DNA of 64,000 nt, taken from Kalaharituber pfeilii (lineage: Eukaryota; Ascomycota; Pezizomycetes; Pezizales; Pezizaceae). A program made the position numbers and the translations under genes. Within the stretch, counting starts at the first letter, position 1; each line of letters starts with the position of its first letter. A model generated the notes under the pieces. The model did no database searches and was not told the origin of the DNA. It saw only the letters and a list, made by a program, of their open reading frames with translations. Location of the stretch: assembly GCA_015179045.1 (NCBI GenBank), contig WHUZ01000001.1, positions 496,001 to 560,000 of the forward strand. The letters are read 5' to 3'. Shown piece by piece: positions 36,535 to 48,912 of the stretch.

Positions 36535-37717
36535 TTATGTTTCCAACGCTTTCTTCACAGCGCTGATATAGCCAATATTTTGATCCCCAAAGGAAGCGTC
36601 CCATCCTGCAAGTCCACCAAAACTAGAATACCTTTTGAGGTCACTGATGACTTTCGCAGCCACGACCCTGCTAATATACCCGTTGGTTGCCGCTTCGCGT
36701 GCCAATGGCACGGTTAGGAACACCTTCATATGCTTGTTCTTTGCTATTGTTTTAGCATAAGTATCCCACATGGCAAAATTAAATGCCTGGTTTGTGTTCT
36801 GTGGCAATCCAAGCGCCCATTTGCCTGTGTGACATTCGTTATTGTAGAACTGAACAAAAATAGCATCGAAAGCGACGTTCCTGAGGGCGGCATCCAAATT
36901 AGCGTCTGGCAAAGGACATTGGGGTGCTGCGGTAAGGATCCATTGCTTTCCGGTCTTCGCTTGGTCTTCATTCATGAGTTGGCGAAGGCGATATGCCACA
37001 TGTTGATATCCATCTGACGGTCCATGCTCGAAGTCAAGGTCGAATCCATCTACGACGGCTTCACCAAAAGGGCGATAGTAGGACCATCCTTTGCCAAACA
37101 TAGCCCAAACCTTCTCAGCAAACAATTTGGCGTCTGTTCTGTTTGGCCAGCCTCTATAGGTTGGTGCACCACCTCCAAGAGAGATCAAGATTTTCTTTCC
37201 ATACGTCTGCTGGCATGCAATGATGTCTTGACTGGGACATGTTAGCTTTATACCACGACTCAATGATTGTTGGTTGTACCTTATGGTGGGGCACCATAAC
37301 AGATTTGTCCCGAGGAACATCTCCCAACCTGACCATTGTCAATACCAGGGTTTCGACACCTTGACGTGTTGCGCTTACCAGTGCAGGCATTACTGAAATT
37401 TACCTCGAGCTGTCCACTCTTGGTCGGCCATTTATTCAAAAATCCAATCGGAATCAACTGTGCGGACGTTAGTCTACCACTCATCGATTTGTTCACCAAA
37501 CCGCGAATACATTACATACATCAGCAGCCGTGTTCTTGCAGTAATAAAGTAGGCCCTTCTGCTGCCTTGCCGTTTCGTTATTGAACGACCCAAACGCATT
37601 CTGGCCCCAATAGGTGACAACGTTGTTATTGGCTGATATATTCCATGCTGCAGACGCCAGAGTGCTCAGGGTTGAAATCGTCACAATGCCAAAAGAGGCG
37701 AATGTTGCTAACTGCAT
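36535..37717 (-). CDS. GH18 class III-type endochitinase
   Basis: A secreted chitinase that hydrolyses beta-1,4-GlcNAc polymers, for cell-wall remodelling or nutrition. Four exons (37717-37520, 37457-37379, 37328-37280, 37231-36535) total 340 codons. A signal peptide (MQLATFASFGIVTISTLSTL, cleaved near ASA) precedes VVTYWGQN. The catalytic GH18 motif DGFDLDFE is intact (about 37040-37060). Other family segments are GKKILISLGGG, LTAAPQCPLPDA, FVQFYNNECH and GGLAGWDASF. Exon 3 (49 nt) and its flanking introns are supported by phase. There is no obvious chitin-binding module or GPI signal. Confidence 0.93.
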
Positions 37718-39402
37718 GGCTTTAGATCGTGGAAATTAGAAGCTTGGGAAGTCAACTTGTAAATGAATGGACGAGCTGGAAGCTCAAAAACAGCTGATCG
37801 TGTAAAGGAGTATTGGTGTATATGTGTCACCCGTGAAAGAGTGATAGAACTTCGTTGATCGGTGTTGAGGTACAGATTCAATAGGTGGTATTATGGGGGG
37901 ATTATATAGATACTTGATATAAGAACACCCCTGGATCTATATGCAGTTGCCAATGGACATGAGATTCAAGTTGGTGGTGTGCTGGCCCCTTCCATTGCGG
38001 GTTATGCTTGAGAGGGTCCTGGAAAGGAAGGAACAGACGACTGGCGTAATCCACCTAATCTGGCGTAGGATGGTAACTTGGTACTATTGCGAGGAAGTTT
38101 ACTACCTGTTCTAGAGATCTTCTGGATATTGGTTCACCCTATTATCAATGTGGCTTGCATTGTGACTGCAGCAGGAATCTACAACATCCTAAATGTGTAC
38201 TTATTCTGTGTTTTGTTTACCACTTACTCTGTGCAAGATGTACCTTGGTGACCGTTACTGAATATATTACCATCTTCATATATACCACAACTTCACCTTC
38301 TAAATTGCTCATTACTTCAACAGCCTCTTACAGTGTTCATTTAATGGGGAACTTTGAACAATGCAGCATAAAATCAGGCAAACTCAGGCCTCTATCGTTT
38401 CATACCCCTGTGAGTTTAAGCAAGCTGCATGCAGTTTAATAATAACAGGTTCATTTATAGGCGACTCCATCTAATATCCCAACCAATACCGGTTCTGGAA
38501 ATTACGAGTTCTCAATTGGGATATGGGATAAGGGCGCGATGCGAGACTCTATCAATGAATAAGGTTACTCACCTTAGGGTAGATTATGAAATGGGTAGAA
38601 GGGGTTCCCCCGAGAGTCCCTTATTCCGATGGGGAACTAGAGCCCTAGCGTTTGCGTTGCCTCTCATTGGCTGAAATTAACCTCGAAGATAGGGTTCAAT
38701 ATCTAAAAGAATACGCCGAGAGGAAGAAAATTTGTACGAAACGATGATATCGCAATTGGAAATTGTGGTTAATTGGGCGAGGAGGGGTTTTGTGAACTAG
38801 AGTGAGAGAAGGTTGAAGGTAAAAGCCGTAGTTTCAAGATTGGGCATTATTTGTGTGTTGTCAATATTGAAATTGACCCGCAGTCCCTTAAGAACGCATC
38901 TTAGGAACCAATTTTGGATTGATAGAGTTCATGTTGATTACCTGAAATGATTGACATCTGGTCAGTACAGTACTAGCGTGAGTTTGATCACGCGGTCCTC
39001 CTTTTTCCCGCCAGCGGAGTGCCAAGGAGCAGCAACTAAAAGTCAAAAACTTTGTTGTGCAACGAGGGCTACAAAACTTGGGACACACTACCAATCTGGT
39101 AAATATTCACCTTCAAAATTCCATATCGTGCAACAAAAAAGTGAAGAATGAATTAAGAGCAAAAAGCGATGTTTTTTTTAACGGGCATCTCAGGTTGGTC
39201 TAAAACTATATGAGTACTGTACAGACATGACGAGAAATTATAAATACTCAAATAAGGCACTCAGAAAAATCCAGATTCGTCACGAAATTACCTGAGTTAC
39301 ATGGCCCACAGATATGCAAGATTTCAACGGTATGGGTAAAACTAAGAAAGCAATAGAAAGAAAATCCGAAATGGTGCACTTTTGTTACAGCTCTCACTAC
39401 CG
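37718..39402. other. Intergenic, no gene recognised
   Basis: About 1.7 kb covering the chitinase upstream region and the sequence downstream of RPA135. No repeat or coding structure is recognised. Confidence 0.5.
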
Positions 39403-42400
39403 CTAGTGCTTCACGTTGTACTTCATTTGCACTCCCATCGCCGCCAGTTCAGCGTCAAGATACCTATGTCCAATTAGTATCAGATATCCATAATCCCCCA
39501 TTCGGAAAAACATACTTTAGCACATAAGGAATTGCCACGATGGTCGTATTCTCTCCTCCAACAAATGTATTGCCATGTCCATCCTCCCATGTTGTACTTT
39601 CATCCTCAAACCCAGTCACCTTCGTCGCACATCTACGGCACCTAACTTGTGGCTTAAAACCCGGCTTCTTAATCGTGGGCGTTGTGGACGTAAATGTTCC
39701 ACAAGTGCGGCAGATCCATGCTTGTGTGTAGTCGCTACAATTAAGAAGCCTGTCTTGTAGGAGGAACGAGGCGCCATGGGCAAGCATGGAGTCACGCTCC
39801 ATTTCTCCGACACGGATACCACCACCTTTTTTCCTACCCTGTTTGCTCTGAATCAGTATCACAGTATCTGCTTGAAAATAAGGGGAGAGAGAGGGGAGGG
39901 GGAAAAAAAATATTGAGACGAACCTTAATGGGCTGGTGTGTCAATTCGGATATTTTACCCGTTGTTCTAACTTGGAACTTGTCGTTAACCATGTGCCTCA
40001 AGCGTTGGTAGTAGACCAATCCGATATAAATATCGGCCTTCAACTCCTCTCCAGTGATACCACTATACATTGGTTCGTTGCCATGGTAGTTGTATCCAGC
40101 TTTAATGAGTTGATGACCAAAGTAGTCCGCGGCAGTGTTCTCCTCATCGAATTTAAATGGAGTACAGTCTTGCGTGACCCCATGGAGTGCCCCTGCCTTT
40201 CCTGCCAAACTCTCGACTAACATGCCAATAGTCATACGGGATGGGAAAGCGTGTGGGTTGATGATGATATCCGGCTGCATTCCGCTCTCCGTGAACGGCA
40301 TATCTGCCGCTGGCCACTTTTGGGAGCAGACACCTTTCTGCCCGTGACGAGAAGCAAATTTGTCTCCAATTTGAGGGCTACGAGGGATGCGGAATTTTAT
40401 GGTGACCTCCTGGCAGGGTAGATCTGGCGACTCGTTCGCTGTGAATTTGTTAGCCCTACTCTATACTATCAAATAAGATGAAATACCTAATAACCGGACC
40501 TCTTCAACAAAAGCAACCTCGGAGCCATGAAATGTAAATACTTTTGACTCCTTCTTATTCACATCATAGTATGCAACTACAGGGTCTCCATCCTCGACTT
40601 TCTGCCCAACTATTGGCATACCATCAATATCAAGGTGCTTAAACCATTTGAATTGAACTTTCCCCAGGGAATTGAGTCGATCTTTTGTGGCCTTCTCCAA
40701 TTTCCTGACCTCTTGATCGTAGATTTGCTTTTGCTTATCGTATTCCACCTTTCGAGACTCGTAGTCGTCCCATTCCGCTTGCGAAGCATTGGGATCCGGC
40801 CTATATATGGGATTGGGCTGAACTGGAGTTTGTGCCTCATAATCACGCAGAGTTTGGGCAATTGCCTCTTGCTCTGCGAATCCAAACAGCATTTGTCCAC
40901 TTTTATCTCCTCGACTCTTCTCCTTCCAACCATATTTTTCCGTTTTATACACTGTTCCGTATCCGAACCCTCTTTCGTAAGCCGATTTATTAATTATCAT
41001 AGCGTCGTCCATGTCATAACCAGTATAAGAGATAACCGCAACAACCGCATTCATGCCATTGGGGAAGTTGTCCAACCCATATTCATCGTATATGGGTGTC
41101 TTGACTATTGGGGTTTGTCCGGTCTGTAACCGGTATGCTTTGTTATCTGTTCGATATCTTAGGGCTGTACCAGGTGTACCCATCGCTTGTTTACCCATCT
41201 GACATTGGTACATGTTCCTTGGTGACTGGTTGAAATCGGAGAAAGGAGTCATATTGGCAACAATCGAAAGAATATTTGTTGGATCAAATTCAACATGAGT
41301 TGACTCCCCGGACATAATCTCTTGCGGAGTGCATGCAATAGACATATGGGGTTGCTCGAAAGGCCCTACTATATCTTCTTTGTCCAATGGAAGATATTTG
41401 ACAGGCCGTACCATTCGGGCCTGCTGGGAAAATATGAAAATTCCAGGATATTGACCACAGTTTGACTCTGGAACATATCCTATCTCAAGATCTAAGGGTA
41501 TATCGTGTGTCCCTTCGACTTTCCAAAATCTGAGTGTATCTGCCACCACCCTGGCCTGCTTCGGTGAACACCAGCCAACAATGCAGCCATCAAGTTGAAC
41601 ACATATTGTAGCTGAGTGTGGTAACGGTGTGGTTGCAGGTGAACATACACCAAGAGATGCAAGGGTTTTTCGAATGGACGATGTATCGCTAACTGTGGTA
41701 GTAATTCTGCATTTGTGTGCAAGATGGTTGAGCAAACCACAGGGACTACCGTCAGGCGTATGCACGGGGCACAGAAATCCTTCAACGTAGCATTAGCACA
41801 ACTATTAAGATATCGAGAAGGCAGAGGGCGTACCCCAACTCTCCGGTAGCAGTTTTCTCACTGTTGTGGTTTTCAGTTGTGCAAAGAATGCACCTCTGTG
41901 CACCATGCGGAAATGGCTTATGAAACGATAAAAATTGATTTTTTCCGCAACGACAGTAAAACCGGATACCTGCTGTAGATCTAGTCCACTGGGGCTTGAC
42001 AGGTTCCCCGTCGATAGGAAATATTCCAAAGCATTCCCCAGATTCTCATTGACTTTCATGAGAACCTTGGATAGGTATTGTTTGTTTTTGAAATCCACTG
42101 TACTTAGGTTTCTTCCGACGTCTGCACGAATTTGGGCTCGAATGTCGTCCACCAATTTTTCTACTCGCTCTTTGAGGATCATTCCATATAGAAATCCCCC
42201 AAGGAGAATTTCCTGATGTTGAACTGCGTCGGGGTTATCTTGAGCACAATCTCCCTTAACAAGGGCATAGAGCTTCTTAAGCATAAATCTAATGTAATGT
42301 CAGTGCTGATATATAGTCAGAGGGTGGCATTTGTCTCCTAACAATAGCATCCTGAATTTGTCTCTGTCATCATTGAGGTGAACCAACACAATCCGCCGTA

Positions 42401-43575
42401 GAACCTCTTTTCCAACATCAATATCACTAACATCCGGTCCAAGCATCATTACAACCCTAAACTTGTCCCCCAAATATGCTAGCGTCTCCTGTCTTGTTGG
42501 TAATCCATATACTTTATATGTTCGCAAAAGCAGCTCAACTCGATCTGTCAGGAAGGTATTATCCCTTTGTCCAATTGGAACTAGACCGTCAAAAATTTCA
42601 CGATCGTTCGTCTCCACCAAAGCTTTCAAAACCATCATCACTGGAATGAGGTATTCATTTTTCCGCCATGAAAAGCGAAATGTAATGTTACCATCCGAAA
42701 GGTAGTGCAGTACATTGGTTTGAGAAGTTTGATCTGGCCTCACGCAGCGAATTTGTACACCATAAGTTGTATACGAAGCTCCTCGGTTGGCATAAGAAGG
42801 GCGTATGATTGCCATAGGGTGATTTCGGCGTTGAACAACCAGAAGGCGGATCAGTTTCTCATTGCCATTGACTACGAAGTACCCTCCTAGCTCTTCGGAC
42901 TCTTCCTTATGATGTACCAGGTCAAGCGGGGAAAACTTTTCCAAATTGCAACGATTTGACTAAACCAAGGGGTAAGCTCTGGCACTATTGCGATTTCGGC
43001 ATCAATTTCTGGATACTCACCCGCACCATCACAGGGATTTGTCCACATTCTCTGTCATAGCTTTGCCAGGTCTCATTGTTGACCTTCAGGCCCAATTTCA
43101 CAGTTAATCTCGACCTGTAAGTTATATGGCGTTCTCGACACTAATATAGATGAGAGGTCAGCAACTACAATCAGCACCTAGCGGGATGGAAGAGCGCACT
43201 TCTGAAGGGTAAATCAGGCGATTTAGACTGGTTTTATCTCTGATGCTAAGCTTCGGCTTGTCGATGTATATCTTTTCAACTCGAACTATCGCAGCCCTGA
43301 GTCCCTGTGCACCAAATTGAGCGCTGAGAAGATGACAGACCTGTAAGCTTGTTACCATACGGCCCATATCCCTGCTTTCCATCAAAAACAGTCCTCTCCC
43401 CTATGTCCTTTGCTGCGAGGTCCAATAATCCTCCGTCCACCGTCAGTGCGTTGAATGAGTCGACATGTGGGAGAACTGCAGCCTGTAGCGCGGGAAAAGC
43501 TGACTTGTCCGCAGGAGGATGTCGAAAAAGGTGCTCTCTTTTCAAAGTCTGAAAGTTCCCCGAAACCGACGGCAT
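39403..43575 (-). CDS. RPA135: RNA polymerase I second-largest subunit
   Basis: The nucleolar subunit that, with the largest subunit, forms the active centre for rRNA synthesis. Nine exons (43575-43337, 43296-43200, 43140-43021, 42959-42343, 42288-41834, 41779-40487, 40438-39924, 39838-39516, 39463-39403) sum to exactly 1239 codons, close to the usual Rpa135 length. Landmarks are [72 protein letters not shown] and [21 protein letters not shown]-terminal zinc ribbon has CRTC and CRRC. The Pol I assignment rests on the N-terminus ([20 protein letters not shown]). Intron 1 is only 40 nt but is needed to keep phase. Confidence 0.95.
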
Positions 43576-43830
43576 CGTGGAGTGTGCAGTATCCCAATAC
43601 CTCGCTAGAACTCCGACCACTTGCACCTTAGAGCTACAAAAGTTTTCCGCAGGACTCGCCAAGATTTACAAGTTAGAGTAGCCTAAAACAAGCTTGGCTC
43701 TTCCACAAGGTTGCAGCTGTGATGGGCGAGCTGGCCGCTGACTAAGTCTGGTTACGAGACTAGGGCGAGCTCTCCCTTGAGATGGTTAGTACATATGTGT
43801 ATCGTTTGCAGGGTTCGAGAGGTGTACGTA

Positions 43831-44691
43831 TGGTGGAGTGCATCTATAAGGGACCAGTTGTAACATTTGCTGGCTTGCTGACTAATACACCATTTTTCTT
43901 CCGGTCGCGCGTGTTTACCCCCATTTTGCACATGCTCGTCGTACCCGATCCGCGCCCCGACCTGACTATTTTCTACATCGAAATAGCTTTTCAACTTCGG
44001 ATAGCTTGAGCTCCTGTCAGTGAGTATATTGTACCCATAGCTTCTTTTCAACTGCAATTATTAACCAAGGGATAGTTCTACAGATACCCAACATCATACT
44101 TAGCTTTCCGTCCACTGCTGCCAAAAGGGGTCGCAACAGTAAGCAAAGAACTGCTTGCTTGCTTGCTGCTGCTAATAGCAGAGAGAAAAGCAGGGCTCTC
44201 GCAATCATTGTGAATATAATTTTAATGCTTTACGGCTAACATCTCCAAGAGGCCAAGATTCTGTTTCTAATATTCCTATTAATCTTATTTTTTATAAATG
44301 TTTACGAACTATGGAGGCATATAGAGATGGTTGTTCATATGTTGTTTACAGAACGTGTATATGAGAGTCATAGAAGAGTTGGATAGGTAGATCATTTCTA
44401 TATATAGTAAATTCTCTCACTACACTAATACTAATTAAGTAAAATTAGTGATCTTGGCGTGTAACAATTTAAGGCCTCTCATACAAAGTATAAAATTTTC
44501 AATTTCAAATTTCTCAACAACGCCTTCATTTTTTTTTAATTTTGAAAGCGAGGGATTGTAGAGCAGACGAAATAGTACATATTTTCGGTCTTTAAATTTT
44601 AATCAGATGTTGTTGGGTGATGAAATTGAATTTCAAGTTTGAGTCCGTAATTTTGGTTACAGGGGGTCCCTTATAGATGCACTCCACCTCA
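43831..44691. mobile_element. MITE-like element with TA duplications
   Basis: Terminal inverted repeats sharing GGTGGAGTGCATCTATAAGG lie at 43832 and at the right end (44657-44690, reverse complement). They are flanked by TA on both sides (43829-43830 and 44692-44693). The interior of about 0.86 kb is AT-rich and non-coding. A TA duplication suggests mobilisation by a Tc1/mariner-type transposase. It sits in the intergenic region between the divergent RPA135 and UBA4 starts. Confidence 0.8.
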
Positions 44692-44849
44692 TAGTCTATG
44701 GCTGCATGTGCTATCATAGTCGTGCAGCCTGGAGGCTCAAAGATCGCCAAGCCCGTATTGCACGTGAACGTGCACGTGCACCACCACCATACCAGGTTGG
44801 AGGTTGCTCCCATAGTTCCAATCCTACGTAACGCTGATTTTCCTTCCCC

Positions 44850-46607
44850 ATGTCTTCTTCCATCGCTGCAAAACTCACCTTGGAATCTCGCCTGAGAGAG
44901 CTCGAGCTTGAAAACCAGAAGCTTCGTGCTCAACTTGCTGCAGTGAAGCATTATGGCCCACCGGGGAAAGATTTTTCGACATCAGACAGTCGGGATGCTG
45001 TGGTGACGAGCAAGGAAGACAGTGGAAAAGTGTTTCCACACCGAGATCCGCTGCAGGAGCCGACGCTGTCACTGGAGGAGTTTAAACGGTATGGGAGACA
45101 GATGATTGTGCCATCGATCGGCATGCCTGGTACTATCTGTTCCACGTTCCCCACTACACCTCACCCACAAATCTAAAATAAAATTCTAAGTAGCGCTCTT
45201 GCTCAGGCCAACTCCGTCTCAAATCCTCCTCCGTTCTCATCGTTGGCGCCGGCGGCCTTGGGTGCCCTGCAGCCGCATACATCGCCAGCGCGGGAATAGG
45301 TGCCTTAGGCATCTGTGACGGTGACATAGTCGAAATGTCAAACCTGCATCGACAGATCGCGCATGCGACGGAGAGGGTCGGAAGGGGCAAGGTGGAAAGC
45401 ATGGTGGAGTACTTGAAAGGGTGAGCCAAGCCGCGTTCAGGTTGCGCAGTCTGCGTATGCCACTGAAGGAGCTGGATTGTTGACATCTAACAAGCTTGAA
45501 TCCGAACGTCAAATACGTAAAACACAAGCACCATCTGACACCAGATACTGCTGCATCGATATTCGCATCCTACGACCTAATTCTCGATTGCACGGATCAC
45601 CCTTCCCCGCGGTACCTCATCTCCGACACTTGCGTTCTGTTATCCAAACCACTCATCTCGGCCTCTGCGCTACGGACGGAAGGACAACTCCTAGTCCTCA
45701 ATTACCCTCCTGGAAACGGCGCTTGCTATCGCTGTATATGGCCGAAGCCGCCCCCACCCGAGAGCGTACTGAGCTGTGGCGAAGGTGGGATAGTCGGCCC
45801 TGTAGTGGGAGCCATGGGTGTGCTTATGGCCGTAGAGGCGCTCAAAATCGTCACTAACCCCCATGAGACATCCTCGTCTGCGGAAATTGACAGCAAAAAA
45901 CCCACCACTCCCATGCTCCTTTACTCCGCATACTCCGATCCACCCTTCCGTACACTCAAACTTCGCGGGAAGAAGAGAGGATGTATAGCATGTGACGTGG
46001 ATGCGCAGGAAATCACGCTTGAGGCCTAGCAGCGGGGAGAATAGATTATGTTACATTCTGTGGAGTGCGGAAGGAGGACTGTGTGCGTGAGGATGAGAAG
46101 GTGGATGTTGGCGCTTTGAAGAAGGTGATGGAGGAGGGAAAGGAGCACTGTTTAATTGATGTGAGGGAGAAGGTGGAGTGGGAGATTTGTAGATTGGGAG
46201 GAATAAGTATGATTCCTCAATCTTTCCTACTTTTAATGGTTCTAGATGGCTTGAGGGGAGATGGTGTGCTAACAGGTTGATTGCAATATATAGATGTCCC
46301 CATCTCGCAGTTCCTTCAAGACATTCCTCTCGTCCCGACAAAGTCCGACACTGAAAGCTCCACAAACCCTCCATTATGGTTGCCCGAGAACCCCAAAACC
46401 CCAATCTACATCGTCTGTAAGCAAGGGAATGACAGCCAAGTCGCCGTCAAGAGGCTCAAGGCATACCTTGCATCTGTGCGCAGACGCAAGACAGAGGAAT
46501 ATGAAAATAAGAATGGTGGGGAACCATGGGAAGGTGGAATTTGGGATGTGAGGGGGGGGCTGAAGGAGTGGAGGAGATTGGTGGATGGGAGTTTTCCGGA
46601 GTATTAG
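44850..46607 (+). CDS. UBA4: Uba4/MOCS3 E1-like sulfurtransferase, frameshifted
   Basis: Activates the ubiquitin-like protein Urm1 and supplies sulfur for tRNA thiolation; also linked to molybdopterin synthesis in filamentous fungi. Four exons (44850-45129, 45207-45420, 45495-46206, 46294-46607). A coiled-coil start precedes [19 protein letters not shown], the nucleotide-binding [14 protein letters not shown] and the [14 protein letters not shown] segment. [10 protein letters not shown] and GCIAC provide zinc cysteines. The C-terminal rhodanese domain has the persulfide cysteine in [11 protein letters not shown]. Near 46028 the frame breaks (LEA then stop); one missing base restores continuity into [11 protein letters not shown] and a 506-codon protein. 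It is either a true null allele or a sequence error. Confidence 0.9.
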
Positions 46608-47140
46608 AAATTGTGTTTCATTTTGTGCTTTTATGGGTGAAGTCGTATCATATATAGAATTTTAGGAGACCGTTTTTCGAAGCGGACTTAAATGGAAAGA
46701 TAGATAAATAGAGAGATAAACTTGAGTAGATCTCGCTCTCGCAATATACATTGTAAGATTATCGGAAACCAACAAAAGCTCGACTTGGTGGAAACATCTT
46801 AATGTGACATGATCTGGTAATTTGTGTGAGCATGAGACTAATGTTGAGGGTAACAGGAGCAGTTCAATGGGTAGGAATTCAAGAACGAAAATGACGGCAT
46901 GTTCGTATGAAATTCCACAAATAGCACCATTAGTCGTTGTATCATATATTGCTGGCTTGGTTCCTCTTTTCGCCCTTGAGCTCCCTCTCGCGCTCCTTAA
47001 TCCAATCCCCTTCCCTTCCCTTCCCTTCCTTTCTTATTGCTTGTGACTCCACTGATTCAATGGACCTAACTTGCCGCTTCCTACCCGGTCCAACTACAAT
47101 CCTCATGAAACTTGTCCCATTACAGCGCAGACGTGGTCTC
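46608..47140. other. Convergent intergenic region
   Basis: AT-rich sequence between UBA4 and the decarboxylase 3' ends, with a TTCCC-rich short repeat near 47012-47032. No gene is recognised. Confidence 0.5.
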
Positions 47141-48447
47141 TTAACTGTGCAATCGCAGCAACCTCACCGCATTTCCACCCAACATCGCCTCTGCACCCTC
47201 GTTATCGAACGCAGCCCTAATTGCTTTATAGTTTGTTGTGACACTTAGCCATTTCTCTTTTTCTACTTCGTCCTCTTTCGTGAGCGGGGGAAAGAAGGGA
47301 TGATCGGTGCCTGTAATCCATGATTTCGACACTTATGTTAGCTGAAGACATTACACATTCCAGAAAAGCCCAGGGTAATATATCCAAATGGCTAACAGGT
47401 CGTAAACGCACCAAATAAAATTCTATCCCTCCCGGCCACTTCCACTGCAGTCTTAAGTCCCGCCTCCCCATACGCAACCGCATCCAGTAAAATATTTTTC
47501 TTCAGAATATCCCATACCGTCCTCCTCTTCTCCACATCAAGGCTCTTCATTATGTGTCCATCATGGAGAATGCAGCTTTCAAGTCTTCCGGCTAGGAAAG
47601 GCAGGGTGCCGCCGCTATGTGCTAGGAGCACAGTAAGTTCGGTCCAGCGGTCCCAGACGCCGGAAAGGATCATTCGGGAGACTGCTATTGTGGTTTCCAT
47701 GGGCTGTAAAGGTGTGCCTGCTTGTTAGCAGGCATTCTAAATTACCTCTAGCTAAGGCATTATTGAAAGCTTCCTCCTTGCTACAGTTTTGAATAGTAAT
47801 AGGGATGCTCACAAATCCCATTGCTAAGGGCAAGACATGTCCATACTCTGCATTCCTCCCCCAAACACCTCCTTCGGCAGCCCATAGTGTGGATGCAAGA
47901 ACACCGTCTGTTTCGTTTCCTGCAAAGCCTTCCATACCAGGTCCAGCCTCGGATCATCTAGCCCCTCTCCCAGCCCTGAGGTCCCCATAATCACTCCCCT
48001 CATCCATGTTAATCCTGATAACCGCTTCACTTCCTGCACTATGTCATCGACACTTCCGCTGAGAGGGAGGGTACCGAAGGCATAAAGTCTCCCTGGAAAC
48101 ATTCCACAAAGCCGATCCATTTCATCGTTGACGCTCTGTGCAGTGGGAAGGGCTGAGTGCGGAGGAAGGAAGTCAAGCCACGGATTGGCTAGGGAAATAA
48201 CAGATATATCAATCCCATGGTCATCCATAAAAGCAATCTTCTTAGAGATATTAAAGTATTCTGGCCCAATTGGTCGGCCTTGCGCCGTGCTAGAGGCGCC
48301 TGAATCATCCTCCCCAGGAAGGATGATGAGGCGAGAGGAAGGGTCCGGGGGAAAGGTACGTACGTAGGGGACCGTGGTCCGAGAGCGGAGAATGTCCATG
48401 TAGGACGGGGGATATACGTGTGTGTGGACATCCACAATCTTTGTCAT
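47141..48447 (-). CDS. ACMSD-family isoorotate decarboxylase-like, frameshifted
   Basis: A metal-dependent amidohydrolase-fold decarboxylase, closest in pattern to fungal uracil-5-carboxylate (isoorotate) decarboxylase of the thymidine salvage pathway. Three exons (48447-47813, 47703-47412, 47310-47141). Metal and active-site landmarks are HTH in VDVHTHVYPPSYM, SLANPWLDFLP, RGVIMGTSGLGEGLDDPRL, FLHPHYGLP, GHVLPLAMGFPMETTIA, LAHSGGTLPFLAGR and GTDHPFFPPL. In a G-run at about 47862-47866 one base appears missing: the frame passes from KEVFGG into the wrong register while the next frame carries RNAEYGHVLP. Adding one base gives 365 codons. Substrate specificity is inferred from family resemblance. 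Confidence 0.87.
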
Positions 48448-48912
48448 GGTGACGATGCGAGGGGCGGGATCGGGAGGGGTTGATGGTCACGGGAAGGATT
48501 CTGCGTAAGTCCAATACTTAGTCTTCTAAGCTGGAGGGAGGTTCGAGGGGAATACCCGTGGGCAAGCCATTGATACGTAGGTGGAGGCTGCAGCTGTGCT
48601 GTATATTCAGTCACTGGAAGGGCCCTCCAGCTATGTCCGCAGGCGACGGCCGGTGAGTTGTTCCGAGAACGTGTTCAGCCTGAAGAGGACAGCAGATCTA
48701 CCCCTTTTGACATCTTTAGTGACGGAGGTAGTCTCATATCTGGGTGCAGCGCATGCACTGCGACGTTAACAAGCTTAAGGAAGGTGGTCAAAACACAGTA
48801 ACCTAAATGGGTAGAGTGCCTAGTCTCGCGATAAGCATGCACGTGCGATCACGCGTGGTGCCAGCACTTGATTGAACTCCTATTACAGGAGCTAATGCTA
48901 ACACGGCAGACC
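48448..48912. other. Intergenic, no gene recognised
   Basis: Upstream region of the decarboxylase gene and downstream region of the next minus-strand gene. Nothing recognised. Confidence 0.5.

Noticed and set aside
43576..43662. Longer RPA135 N-terminus
   Set aside because: The upstream in-frame extension has no ATG start (it would begin at TTG). The ATG at 43575 leads directly into the conserved N-terminus.
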